A stretch of DNA of 64,000 nucleotides, taken from the NCBI GenBank assembly GCA_037957365.1, contig JARHVA010000397.1, positions 1,564,001 through 1,628,000 on the forward strand, read 5' to 3'. The notes beneath the pieces were generated by a model that did not search any database, was not told the DNA's origin, and was given only the letters and a program-made list of their open reading frames with translations. Each line of letters starts with the position of its first letter. Position 1 is the first letter of the stretch. The translations under genes and the position numbers were made by a program. This DNA is from Torreya grandis (Eukaryota > Streptophyta > Pinopsida > Cupressales > Taxaceae). Shown in pieces: positions 25,071 to 37,027 of the stretch.

Positions 25071-26519
25071 CAAATAACATAGCAATCTGACATTGATATT
25101 GCCTCAACGTCCAAGGTTTCATAATAAATAATTCAAGAGTAATGTCCATCCTATTACAAACATAGTTTCAAAAGTTTTTTTATTGCTTGAATCCTTTTAT
25201 TTTATTATTATTTATTATGTTAAACTTTACATTTTTGTATTAAATAACTCCACTAAAGCATAAGATATTAAATTTATTGGATAACATTGGGATAAAGGTG
25301 GGTTAAGGTAGACTTTATTATTCATAAAATTATAATTTTGATTTGAAATTATAAATCTCATTATAAAAGAGTCAATTTTATAAAACATAATAAAAACTTG
25401 ATAAACACTAATTAATTTTCCATTAAATTTAAAATGGGAATAAAATGTGGTACATGCTTCAATAGTTTAGATATACACCAATGATATGTATTTTATACTT
25501 ACGTGGTACTTATTTGATACTTACATGATATTTAATTGATATATACCTACTACTTACCTGATTATGACATGATATGCACATGATATTTTCCTCTAAAAAA
25601 CCAAATGGAACATATGGTAGGTAAATCATATTTTTTCATTATTTTAGACACAATATAATTATCTTAACTTCATTCCAAGTTGTATTTATTATTCACTAGT
25701 CACTTCACACAATTAGTTTATCTTCAGTCAAAACCCTCACTTATCAACATGTGTTAGATACAGGTTGATAAATCTTTTGAACCCTCTTACCAAAAATGTT
25801 TTATAGCATATTTTATTTTCTGGTCATGAATTATAGAAATATGTTTTTGTTATCATTTATGTTTATTTTTTGCTTAATGCAAGCACACCATCATTTATGT
25901 CCACTGATAGGCTATTACAAGCACACTCTTAGTTATGTTCCCTAGTTGGAAAATAGAAGTACACTATCATTTATGTTTAGTGGCCAATTAATATAAATAC
26001 ATTTCCATTTTTTCTCACAACTAATACAAAAACACACCAATGAATTTGTCTTTATGTCTATCAGTTAGATAATATAACCACATTGTCATTTATGTTAGTC
26101 GGTGTGCTGATACAAACACATTGTATTATTCTATTTTTTTACTTTGAATTAGTTTTCCATTCATATATTTTTTATTTAAATTATTTAACAATTGGGTTTA
26201 ATTTATTTTTTGTAATTTATATACAATGGAAAATTCTACAAACTAACATGCATCACACATTCCTATGAAAATAAGAGGAAGACATAACACCAAATTTGTT
26301 CATTTTTCCATATTCCCATAAATAAATATTCAAATTGAATACACTCAACATGTAGAAAAAATAGTCGTTGCCTGTGTTCTTTATTTTGTTCATAATTCTT
26401 GTGTTTCCCATGTGCTCATGTTTATTGTCAATAAGAAAGTGATGTTGATAAAAAAACATAGATACTAGTTTTAGAACTATACTATCATCAAAAAAAGATA
26501 TAATATAATGGTTGGTAGT
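25071..26519. other. No gene; degenerate short tandem repeats
   Basis: No coding signal. At about 25,490-25,600 words of the type 'gatacttacatgatattt' recur with a period near 20. At about 25,855-26,125 a longer word ('caagcacaccatcatttatgt' and variants) recurs at least five times at irregular spacing of about 50-70 bases. Both arrays are strongly diverged. Confidence 0.4.
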
Positions 26520-26895
26520 GGTTCTCAACACCCCAATGACAAGAAAACCTTTAAGTCCAATTGATGTGAATTTCACTCAAACTGTATTCAACATGGCAGG
26601 TCATTTAACATTCTTCATGACAAGACATCAAACTCCATTCAACATAGTAAGCCATCTAACTCCCTTTATGGAAGGTCATCAAACTCATTCAATATTTCTG
26701 ACCATCAAACTCCCTTCATGATGACACAACATCAAAATCCATTTATCAACATGACATGCCATCAAATTTAATTCATCACAAGGCATCAAACTCCATTCCA
26801 CATAATGTGGTATCCAATTACCTTCATGATAAGTCATAAAACTCCATTCAACATGGAAAACCATAAAAGTCCTATCATGGTAGGTCATTAGACTA
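26520..26895 (+). repeat. Degenerate 51-bp repeat encoding GHQTPF-type peptides
   Basis: The DNA repeats 'catcaaactccattcaacat' and 'catcaaactcccttcatga' alternately. Translated on the plus strand this gives alternating 9- and 8-residue units, for example PFNIVSHLT then PFMEGHQT, then DHQTPFMMTQHQNPF after a frame change. The super-unit is 17 residues, 51 bases. It runs directly into the unrecognised frames from 26,901, so it may be a low-complexity N-terminal part of the same ancient protein. The minus-strand frame over it is a shadow. Confidence 0.55.
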
Positions 26896-26900
26896 AAAAC

Positions 26901-28000
26901 ATGGGTGTTTCTCTCAATCAATTTGGTCATCAAATTTTATTTAATAAATATGTGGAAAAAGATACACTTGATGCACATTTAGATGTAATAATTCATAATA
27001 CACACTATGGTAGTCAAGAAAATCCAATTATTCAACTTATTCAATCTTTAATACAAATTAAGGGAAACCACTCCAATGTCACACGTGATGAAAAATGTAC
27101 TTGAAGCAGGTGAAAAATATGAAAAATAGAAAATTAGGTCACAAAATAAACCATCAAGGAAAGACTTTATGAACCTAAACAAAGGGTCATCATGGTATTA
27201 TCATGAAATGGATGAGGGAACATATTTATTTAGGGATGTAGGTTCATGGTTATCTGAAAAATCCACTTATGACATGGATGAAAATAACATTATTGGTGCA
27301 ATGGGGTCCTATATAAGTAAGAATAATGATGAAAGTTATACAATGGAAGACATATTTGTGCACTTTGATAAATTACTAGAAAAATTTTGATTAATTTTGA
27401 TGGATGAGATCCACATTGAATTTAAACCTCGCAACTTAGCATTAATGTTTGTTGAATCAAGCATGCCCCATAATATTTTGATTATTTAAAATGCATTGAC
27501 ACTCATGGAGTACTTCATGGGATAAATACAACCTCATTTTGTGAGGATATGAAGTTGTGGGCCAAAGAATTCAAGGGAATGAATATGGGATGTGACTAAA
27601 TAAATGGTGCTATAGCGGGTGTGAAATTTAAGGACATAAATGTATATGCATATTTTATAGTTGATTCATATGAAAAAAATTGGATCAAGAGTTGATGAAT
27701 TTTCTTTTGAACTTGATATTGATTCTCATGTCCATTACGATAAATGTGACCAAGTGTGTGAGGTATTATTTAAGATACTACAAGATAATAGTTTGATGTC
27801 TTGTATAATCATATAAAAATTTGATGGTGAGTATACATAAGTTTTATCCCATGATTTTAATCTTGAAGATCCCACTAACATTATGAATCAATTATATTTG
27901 CTTTGCCAAAATGGTATTAAGAGGCTTGATGACAGGGTTGTCAATGTGATATTATGGAATTCTACCATGATTACATGGCCAAAACATGTCTAGTATGCAA
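26901..28000 (+). pseudogene. Unrecognised decayed reading frames
   Basis: Two open pieces, 26,901-27,104 (MGVSLNQFGHQILFNKYVEK...) and 27,169-27,390 (acidic, with MDENNIIGAMGSYISKNNDE), are followed by plausible peptide across stops and frame changes, such as MDEIHIEFKPRNLALMFVES near 27,400 and CEDMKLWAKEFKGMNMGCD near 27,540. Composition is protein-like (mixed charged and hydrophobic residues), unlike chance frames nearby. I recognise no domain. The setting, and the repeat segment before it, suggest the gag-like part of a transposable element, but that is inference. Confidence 0.35.
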
Positions 28001-28534
28001 TAATAAATTTTTAGTTCTATAAAAATAATTCTATCCATGGTGCATAGTCTTAAAGAAAGACATGCACATGGTTATAAAAAAACATGTTATAATTAATGAT
28101 GATATTTTCTAAATTATTTCTATGTTTTACATAATGACACTAAACTTTTCCTAGATAAGTTCCTTAATACAATTTTTTATATTGATTTTTATCTTATTAA
28201 GTTTTATTATTTTATCTTATTTTCTCAAAAACATATTACATGACTAGCACAAAATGAACCCTGAATTAGATCCAAGAAAACAATGGAAAGATAAATTTAA
28301 ACAATGTTATACATATGTTAACCCATTATTAGGTGGATACAAATTAATATTTATAAATAACTATAATTACAATAGAATCAATGATAAAAAGTTACCTTGC
28401 ATGTTACACCATTCATTTAATTTTACAAAAAATAAAAATATATATCTAACACATAACCTAACATGTATTTGTCTATTGTAAGTTATCATTTACAACTTAC
28501 TCTTGGGATGATGGCCAACCTTGTTTATTGTGCT
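28001..28534. other. A+T-rich spacer, no supported gene
   Basis: Very A+T-rich. One open frame (28,254-28,481, plus) begins MNPELDPRKQWKDKFKQ and could be a further piece of the decayed plus-strand protein, but it quickly becomes low-complexity N/I/Y-rich sequence and I do not rely on it. Confidence 0.3.
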
Positions 28535-28698
28535 TGATATGAATAAATAATCCATAGAGGGGAGGTTAGTCTAGTGTTAGTCTAATAAAATAAATCAAAA
28601 TAACACACTAAAATCCTAACACCTCTAGCCTAGACATTAGGGAGAGCATAGGTAACAAACATACAAATGAAATCACAACTAGATCATAAAAGAAATCA
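28535..28698. repeat. Left 164-bp terminal direct repeat
   Basis: Shares blocks such as 'ttagtctagtgttagtctaa' and 'cacctctagcctagacatta' with 30,070-30,234, in the same order and orientation. Begins TGATATGAAT and ends AAATCA. Confidence 0.75.
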
Positions 28699-30069
28699 AT
28701 ATTTTACCTTCTTTGGAGATCCAAATGGATTTTTGAAGTGGCTCACTTAGTTTGTACATCAATAAGTCTTTGATAGTGAATCTTTCTTTTCTCCTTCTCT
28801 CCTTGGTACCTTGGCTTGGCTACTTGGTTTATGAATTTAACATGGTAACATTACTTGAAAGTTTTATTTTCATCTATTTAAGCATTATAACATTATACCA
28901 AGATAAAACAAAAGATATTTGGGGGGAATCCTACATAATAACACTACAGTATCAAAGCTTAGATATAAATAGGTATGGCCTTGTATTTATAGCTTATAAA
29001 AGTTAACCCTCACCTAAGGTGAGTTAAGGTTGAGTTTATACATGGAATGAGTTCAAACTAGCCCTAGGTGAGTTGAGGTTAACTATGGCTGAATTAATAT
29101 TTGTCATGTAATTATGAATTTTAATTACTAATCATGGCTCTAAAATTAGATATTTTTGGATAATTTGGAAGAGCTTGACAACTCATAAAGGTAATGATGA
29201 AAAGGCTTGATATTTTGATTTTTAGAATTTACATTTTTAGATATTCATTTATTATAAATGGATAATTTAAATAATAATTTAATAGTGTTTAATTATATGA
29301 TTCATTTTGATTAGCATTTTATCTCTTTTAAGATTTTCTCAAGTGCCCTGCTTAATGGGTCCATAGGTCAAACTACAAGTTGTTAGGTCACAAGGTGATT
29401 GAGGATGAATTTGTGAGAGGTTATTATTGTGTACAAGCTAGTATCTAAAACAAGGATTCCTCAACATGATTCTAAGCATTGATGAATGATGAATGTCCAA
29501 AATAAGGACATTAATTAATTCTTATGCTTAATTTGTAATGTTTGGTAGGAATCAGTCTAAAGTCTGGTTAGAATCTATTTGTGGCTAGAATTGGGTGTTT
29601 ATAGTTTGCCCCTAATTAAGAAGGCATTATAATCTATAGTAATTGTTATGTATTCTCAAGTAATGAAAAATTTGTTAAGAAGGAAATAAAATAATGATTG
29701 AATAAGAATCTTTAAACAACTTTTGTGAAGCCTATAATGTTACCCCCTTGAGGGAGTGGCCTATACATACAATTGATGGATGGTCCCTAGAAAATAATCA
29801 ATAAAAAGAATGAAATTAACCCATGGGTGAGATTAATCCAATAAAAATAATGATTGCATGCATTGATTTAAAAGCGTACTGATTTTCCCAAAGTCAGTTA
29901 GAATCGATAATAAAGGTTAAGACATTAATTTATAGTAGAATGTCCATGAGCTTTCAATTTCCACTTTTTTGATTAGAAAGTTTAGTTTTTGACATGAAAA
30001 TTGTTAGGAGGATGTCATAAAATGCCTTGGGAATATCTTTGTGGGGTACAGGTCCCATTATATGTGTCA

Positions 30070-30234
30070 TGATGTGAATAATTAATCCTTAGAGGGGAGT
30101 TTAGTCTAGTGTTAGTCTAATAAAAAAAATCAAAATAACACACTAAAATCCTAACACCTCTAGCCTAGACACTAGGGAGAGCATAGATAAAAAAACATAC
30201 AAATGCAAGCACAACTAGAACTCAAAATAAATCA
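30070..30234. repeat. Right 165-bp terminal direct repeat
   Basis: Partner of 28,535-28,698. Begins TGATGTGAAT and ends AAATCA. Mismatches are few, so the duplication is younger than most repeats in this window. Confidence 0.75.
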
Positions 30235-30239
30235 TGGAA

Positions 30240-32240
30240 AATGCATTAGGTGTCTACACTTGCCATGTTGAAGTTCAATATGTTGTGAAAATACTTCATG
30301 AAGTTCAAAAGATAACACAATATTATGACAAGAAACATCCATCAAAGAAGCATGAGAAAGATAAATTTAATAATTTTTCAGGATGAAATAGAAAAATGGA
30401 AATTTCATGTAGGCTAAAGGAAACCACACCATTATAAAGGTAAAAAATACAAGGATCATAACTATGAATAATTAGATGGTTTTATTTCTCACAGGATTCC
30501 CATTCGGCATGATTTTTTTTTTAAATTTTGTAAAATATATATTAATTTTGTTAGGAATGCTAATTTTTGTGTCAATTAGTGACTTCATTTGATAACTTTT
30601 TCCTCATTATTTTTAACTAGGTAATTGAAGCCATTTTAGATGATAAAAATTATATAAATATTATGAAAATGTGACAACATTACAAAGATTTACACATGTT
30701 GTAACTACAACCATCTAGAGGAGATGATATTGTAGTAATTAAATATGAGGATAGGTATGTAAACTGTTGGTTTTTTGGGTTTAAAGTGATTTATATTTTG
30801 TAGACTAAAATTAATTAAATTGAGTATTAAATTATATGATTGGAAACCTATCAACTTAGTGGCTTTGGTTTTGTTCTTTGTATCTAGGAGGGGAGAAAAT
30901 CCCTTATATGCACATTAAAGGATCCCATGCCTTTTATGACTAAGCCAATTCACCCTTTAATATTGAGTTGGTTAAGGAATGAGGTTATGTAATATAAACA
31001 CATGGAGATGAAAAATTTGAATACCAACTTTATTGTAGGAAGAATCATTCCTTTGGAGTATAAAAACATATTTAAGTATGATAAAATATGTCTAGATAAC
31101 AAGTTGAGAGCATAATTTTTCAAGCTTGTAATTATATCAGAAGGTATGTTTCAAGTGATGGTGAAAACAAAATTATTTCCTTAAAACATTAAAATCCAAC
31201 ATAAAATTGAATATGAGAATACCCAAATAAAAATTAAAATCAATGGGGAAATGGAGTGAACATCTCATTTCATGGTGTTAAAACTAAAACAATGAAACAA
31301 GTCTTAAAGAGCTAAGAAAGTAGTGGATGTATCCAAAAAATTAATTAAATATTTATAATAATAAGATCCAAAATAAAAAATTATAAAAATGTCCATATTT
31401 AATCATACCATTTTTGAAATAAGCATAAAATCAAGGAGGATAAGGTACATCAAAATATATTGTTTCACTAAAACATTTAATTGATTGATTGTTAAACTAG
31501 TAATGATGTTTATTACATTTTGAGTAGTTTTATTATTATTTATTTTAATTGTACATTTAGTTAACAATTTTTTTATCATATTAAAATATTTACATGAGTT
31601 AAATTGGTCCAAAAAATGTAATGAGGGAGTCAAATATATTATTGATACCACTACTATGAAAACAAGGAATGTGACTGAGGAAAATAGTGGCCTAACATCA
31701 AGGATTTGAATTGAACAAATAAATATTTCAAAGATAAAGGTAAAGAAAAAATTAAAATAAATTAGACTTTACCTACTAATAAAGTAAAAATACAAAAAAC
31801 AAAAGAAGTAATGAAGGCTAGGGTTGAATCATTGTATGCCAAATGGCGACATAGAATATATCAAATTCTAGTTGGGTACAAAATGCTATTACACATATAG
31901 TAATGATCTAGTGATTGATAATTGATTACTAATTATGATTATGTTTGTATGAGAAAAACATTTGAAACTAAAATAGTTCATAAATATATTTGATTAGTAA
32001 AGGAGGGTTATGGGGTTCCTCATCCATTTATATTTAAAATTTTCAAAAGAATTACAACCAAATTCAAAATGCTAGGATAGTAATATGAAGATGAAAAAAC
32101 ATCTTAGAGTAATTTTATAACAAAAATAATTCAACTCATTAACAAGGATTCAAAATAAAACATTGAATTATACACCCAAAATAAGCCACATGACATAGAA
32201 AACTAAGTTGAAGATGATACCACCATCTCAGTATAATTAA
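30240..32240 (+). pseudogene. Unrecognised decayed reading frames
   Basis: Plus-strand translation gives protein-like stretches broken mainly by single stops: EVQYVVKILHEVQKITQYYD near 30,270; GGEKIPYMHIKGSHAFYD near 30,890 continuing in one frame to QVESIIFQACNYIRRY near 31,110; and EVMKARVESLYAKWRHRIYQ near 31,810 with KEGYGVPHPFIFKIFKRIT near 32,000. I recognise no family. It lies on the same strand as the frames at 26,901-28,000 with the direct-repeat-bounded segment in between, so both may be halves of one disrupted ancient element. Dense stops mean no product today. Confidence 0.35.
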
Positions 32241-32929
32241 TCAAAACAAAAACATCAAGTTAAAAAACAAAAATAATTTGTTGTAACAACTATAATTTTC
32301 AACTATTATTATTGACACCTCTTGGATTTAAATATAACGGAGTTTCTCTATTTATACACACATTTATTCATGATGATGAATCACAGGTGGTGATTTGAAA
32401 TGTCGATAAAAAAAACATATTACACAATTTTTTCCCAAAAGTCTTTTTTCTATCTAATAAAAAACCAAGTGATATAGCTTAAGTAAAAGTTAGGGAGTAG
32501 TCCATCAAAGTTACCATAAGCATAAATATTTAGAACCAATAGTTATTCCATATCCATTACCCATGCATCCTTCTCTTAAGCAAAAAAAGAACAAGGGAAG
32601 AACAACTTAAGGTCTAGTTTTTTCTGGTAAAATGTACCATAACAAATCCTTTTCATAAACCAACCTAAACTCTAAAGAAGAAATTTTAGGAAAATCTCGA
32701 GGGAGGTAAGAACCTTTTTTATAATCCACATATTTTCATTTAACTAAAAATGAACATTAGTATCTTTAATCTAAAAAAAAGGACTTTTGAAACAAATGAA
32801 AAAGTAGGTATAAGATGTTTCTTCAATAAAAATGAATACATGTTCCTTAAATTTTTTTGACTACCTTTGCCCTAAACCATCTAATAACAAAATGAAATAA
32901 ATAACCTGCCATTCATCAGAATAAGAATT
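32241..32929. other. No recognisable gene
   Basis: A+T-rich DNA just 3' of the minus-strand LINE tail. It may include the LINE 3' untranslated region, but no poly-A tail on the minus strand or target duplication could be assigned. Confidence 0.4.
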
Positions 32930-34270
32930 GAAGATTGAAGAGAGGGGATGCTCATCCACTCTCTTATTTGCTAACAAGTTTGCAACCTACTTATATTCCC
33001 TAAAACAATGTTGAAAATAAATACATGAGAATTATTGTGACATCTCTTTGGTTCCAGATAAGATTTGATCCAACTTTCAATTTGGATTAAAACCATTTTT
33101 CAAAATAATAATCAAATAATTTCCTTCTACCTCTATTTAATCAAAGCCTTTCTCTTGAGATAGCTTTTACCCTTAAAGTAAGGCAACAATTTCAACCTCA
33201 TTATTAATAGATTTTGGAAGAAAAAAGAATCACCCTAGAGAAGCTTCCCAAAGCAGTTTTGTAGAAAACAACCAGAGCCTACCATACCACAATTACCTCT
33301 TAATGCTCTATCAAAATTGAATTTAATAATTTTATGTCTTGGTGGGATCCATATATCATTTTAGTGGTCTTTCTTCCTCACCTTAATCCCTGACCTAGGT
33401 AAGGATAAAACAATCTTTGGCCAGTTTTGTAAAATTTCAACCTTTTATAGATTAAACATATTTATATTTGTATTATAAGAAAGGGAAACATTACCAAAAA
33501 TTTTAATTTCAATCTTTACCCAAAAATCTCTCCCAATCTATTACTTTATCTTCAAAAATCCTACTATTCCTCTCATTCTAAATGTGCCAAATGAAATTTG
33601 CTGGAGCTTCCTACCAAAGAGGTGTAAGATGTTTTAAACATGGGGGCCATGCCAAGAAAGTTTCTTTAAAGGTATGTGGACAAACCCATGTAAGATAAAT
33701 TATTGAAAGAAGATGATAAAATATTTGTAGCATAAGAACAATGTAATAGAATATGTTCCATTGATTCCCCTTCTTGTTTACAAAAAACATGGATCAAAGG
33801 TTCAAAAAAATCCATCCATTGTAATCTATCTAGTGTAATAATATTTTCTAAGAAAGCCAAATGGGCAAAATAATTTATTGTAGGTGTACACATATTATTC
33901 TATAAGAGTGCTACTGGCCAATTCTATTCCATAACTACTTCCCTAGCCATCAACTTATAATTTAATTTAATGCTATAAATTCTAGAATGATCACCTATTC
34001 ATCTCAAATAATCCATTTGATTTATGACAAACTTTTACTTAGAAGTCAAAATTTGAGATAACAATCTTCTCTGATCCTCTGGTCCTTCAACATTCTCCAA
34101 ATCTTCCTAGACCCTAGTACATCCTATATATGTGTTTGAGGTTACCCAGTAATCACAAACTCTCAACCCCTATCTTGCCTCTAAAAATCTTTGTAAATCA
34201 TCTATGTCCCCTCTAAGACAAAGCATTGATTCACCTATCAATAATTTTTCCCAAACTTTGTTGATTCTCC
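32930..34270 (-). pseudogene. LINE ORF2 C-terminus: zinc-binding and RNase H domains
   Basis: The minus strand carries the tail of a plant L1-type ORF2. From 33,893 to 33,666 it reads NYFAHLAFLENIITLDRLQ and CKQEGESMEHILLHC, the zf-RVT domain (F-A-W-L-A then C-x-x-C-x-x-x-x-E-S-x-x-H-L-F-x-x-C). Just upstream, near 33,960, SRIYSIKLNYKLM matches the 'G-x-Y-S-V-K-x-x-Y' segment that precedes it. Further 3', from about 33,355, IPPRHKIIKFNFDRALRGNCG begins the RNase H domain, with NNEVEIVALL and VEGNYLIII following in another frame; the first Asp survives and E-G-D-S is E-G-N-Y. The polymerase core is missing, and stops and frameshifts are many. It is the same kind of fragment as at 2,862-3,345 but on the opposite strand. 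Confidence 0.75.
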
Positions 34271-34482
34271 ATTTTCTACATCTCATGTCAGATAATTAAG
34301 AATTATCTTCCTAGAATCCAAAATAAAGTACATAATTAATGTTAATGAATACATTTGGATGAAAAACTGAATAGTTCATGTTAGTGACTACAATATAGGT
34401 TGCAATGTATTACTTAACTCTTTAATTTTTCTTTGGCTTTACTTTGCTTGTCAACTTTTTTCACTTATGACATGTATTGTAC

Positions 34483-34537
<55 letters not shown>

Positions 34538-34584
34538 GTATGTATGTATGTATATATATGTGTATATACATACATAAATATGTC

Positions 34585-34671
<87 letters not shown>

Positions 34672-34905
34672 GTATATATATGTATATATACATATATATG
34701 TATGTATGTATGTATATATACATATATATGTATGTATGTATATATACATTATATATGTATGTATGTAGATGTATATGTATATATACATATATACATATAT
34801 ATATATATACATATATAAACATATATGTATATATACATGTGTGTGTATCTATGTATGTATGTATGCATGCATGCATACATACATACACATGTGTGTGTGT
34901 GTGTG
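34483..34905. repeat. Compound microsatellite (TA, AC, GTAT, CATA)
   Basis: Runs of TA (34,483-34,504), CA (34,506-34,534), GTAT, TA again (34,592-34,659), mixed TATATG/GTAT units, palindromic 'gcatgcatgcat' near 34,864, and GT up to 34,905. Open frames on both strands here, rich in Tyr/Ile/His, are translations of the repeat and not genes. Confidence 0.95.
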
Positions 34906-35173
34906 TTATTGAGTGATGCATAAGTTCCTTAATTATTCATATTCATTTTGAGTCTTGATTTATCTACATACACACACATACACACAACTTCCTATCATTA
35001 TCTAGTCATTTAAAGTTGTTTAAAGTTTTCATAGATATGATAATTGATGAAACTTTGCTATGCATGTTGTTAACAATAACACACTTTTAACAACAGTCAA
35101 CCAACATATTTTAGGATAAATAAATACTCAAAATTAATATGAATAATTAAGGAACTTATGCATCACTCAATAA
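34906..35173. repeat. 59-bp inverted repeat with 150-bp loop
   Basis: Arm 34,906-34,964 and arm 35,115-35,173 are reverse complements with only a few mismatches. The left arm starts exactly where the GT run ends. A third, more diverged copy of the arm, in the right-arm orientation, lies at about 35,312-35,376, and parts of the loop recur near 35,465-35,540. This may be a foldback or MITE-like element or part of a tandem array. Confidence 0.7.
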
Positions 35174-35559
35174 TATAATTAAAAACAACCATATTTCCCA
35201 ATAAGATGTTCTTAACAATGGTCAACCAAGTATGTATGAACCATTCCTATCATGACTGCTCATTGATGGATCAATGAGTTAATTCCAACGTATTTAAGGA
35301 TAAACTAGACTTAATATGAGTATGAAGAATTAAGTAACTAATGCATCACTCAATAACATAATAAATGATAACCATAATATACAAATCTAATTATGACCAA
35401 CTTTTTGACATCCTATGTATTATGAAAAACATATTATCTAATTTATATTCATTGAATGATCAAAGCCAAACTTCATATCATAATTTAGTTATTAAAGTTG
35501 TTGAGAGTTTTCACAATTACAACAATTGATGATCCTCAGTTATTCATGGACAATAAAAT

Positions 35560-37022
35560 TTACAATAGTATTAAAAAAGGAACAGCATAGAATAATTGGG
35601 AACATCATCTTATTAATCATCGTATTTACCTTTCATAAGGTAATGCATATGATAAACATCAACTTATTTTTATACTTATGATTGAAGATAAAATAGATAA
35701 TATGCATTGCCTTTAAGAAGTAAAATCACAAAAGTGCAATACTGTAATGATAACTCAATTTGGATCGCATGGAAATTTACGCTTTTTGCATATAATCTTT
35801 GATCATTTAAGATTCACATAGATCATACTATATTTATCAATTGAAATAATATATATTATAATATGAGCAAGAATAATTACCTTTAATAACAATGTATATC
35901 ATAACTATGCATGCATACTATTCCATATGCATTCCTTTCACCATATTCACCTTAATAACCATAATTTACCAAAGATAAAACTCAAAACTAATTTAAGAAC
36001 CAACTCAGACTTCTTTACAAGGACAAATGTAAAGGTGAGTCAGTATAATAATTTCAATATAATCAATAGATTACAACAATGTATATTAATGCCTTGGTAA
36101 GTACATGCATGAATAAGTATCACTTTCATAAAATGAAACACACATCATAAGTTTTCAAACATCAACAACAACTACAAATGGGATAGTTAAAAATTAACAA
36201 CTAGAAATTAAAATTTACCAAGAATCATCATTTGAAACATCACATGTATCCTATCACACCTCCTTGTTCTTTTACACCAAATCTTCTTACTCTACTCCCT
36301 TCTCAACTCCCATAACATTATGCTCTTGTTGATGAACTTCAACTAGGAATTATTTTGATTTTTCTTATTTTTCTATAGATGTCTCACAATACTTGTGTTT
36401 TGAATTGAAATCATGTTAATAATGTGAATGTGATAGAGTGGAATATTCAATAATTCTTGACATTTCCAGATTTGAATTTTGAAAGTTTATTAAATACAAA
36501 ATTTGTATGTTAATTGGTGCAAGATTAAATATAAGAGCATCAATATTATGTTTTCCCTTCAACCTTTCAAATTACTCCTTGATTTTGTTTATGGTTTATT
36601 TATATAATGTTAGGGTGTGTGTGATCATTTAAATTTAAACTAATAACTTCATGTTAAATGACTTGTAAGATGTGACACTGAAATCATCTATCTCTATCAC
36701 ATCAGACTATTTTGCAACCTTATTTTTGAATGCATTATTTTTTCTCAAATCACTATTATTTATCTTCAACTCATCATTTAGTTTTCAAATAAATTTTATC
36801 ATTCTAAATATTTTTAATTTTCTCCTGAATAACTATGACAATATTTATATGCCTTGGATTTCATATACAAATTTTAGATATGCATGAATTAATCATTCAA
36901 TATTTTTTAGGGGTTAGGATTTGATCACTCCACCATAAATAAAGAATACCAAACACTTTTAGTGTATTTTAGACCCCTCACATATATAATTTAAATATTT
37001 TAATCTTTCATAAGTCCCTTCA
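35560..37022. other. No recognisable gene
   Basis: A+T-rich sequence up to the target duplication at 37,023. No domain or clear repeat; the frame at 36,672-36,887 is hydrophobic low-complexity sequence without support. Confidence 0.45.
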
Positions 37023-37027
37023 CTAGA

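Larger units (their letters stand above)
28535..30234. mobile_element. 1.7-kb segment bounded by 165-bp direct repeats
   Basis: The terminal repeats (28,535-28,698 and 30,070-30,234) are nearly the same along their length and both begin TG and end CA. The 1.37-kb interior has no coding signal. This is the layout of a small non-autonomous LTR element (TRIM-like). Against this, I find no clear primer-binding site, no purine tract beside the right repeat and no matching target duplication (gtgct on the left, tggaa on the right). An alternative is two partial copies of a longer repeat. Confidence 0.45.

Noticed and set aside
34433..34921. Several overlapping 80-156-residue frames rich in Tyr, Ile, His and Thr
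   Set aside because: They are direct translations of the TA/AC/GTAT microsatellite on both strands.
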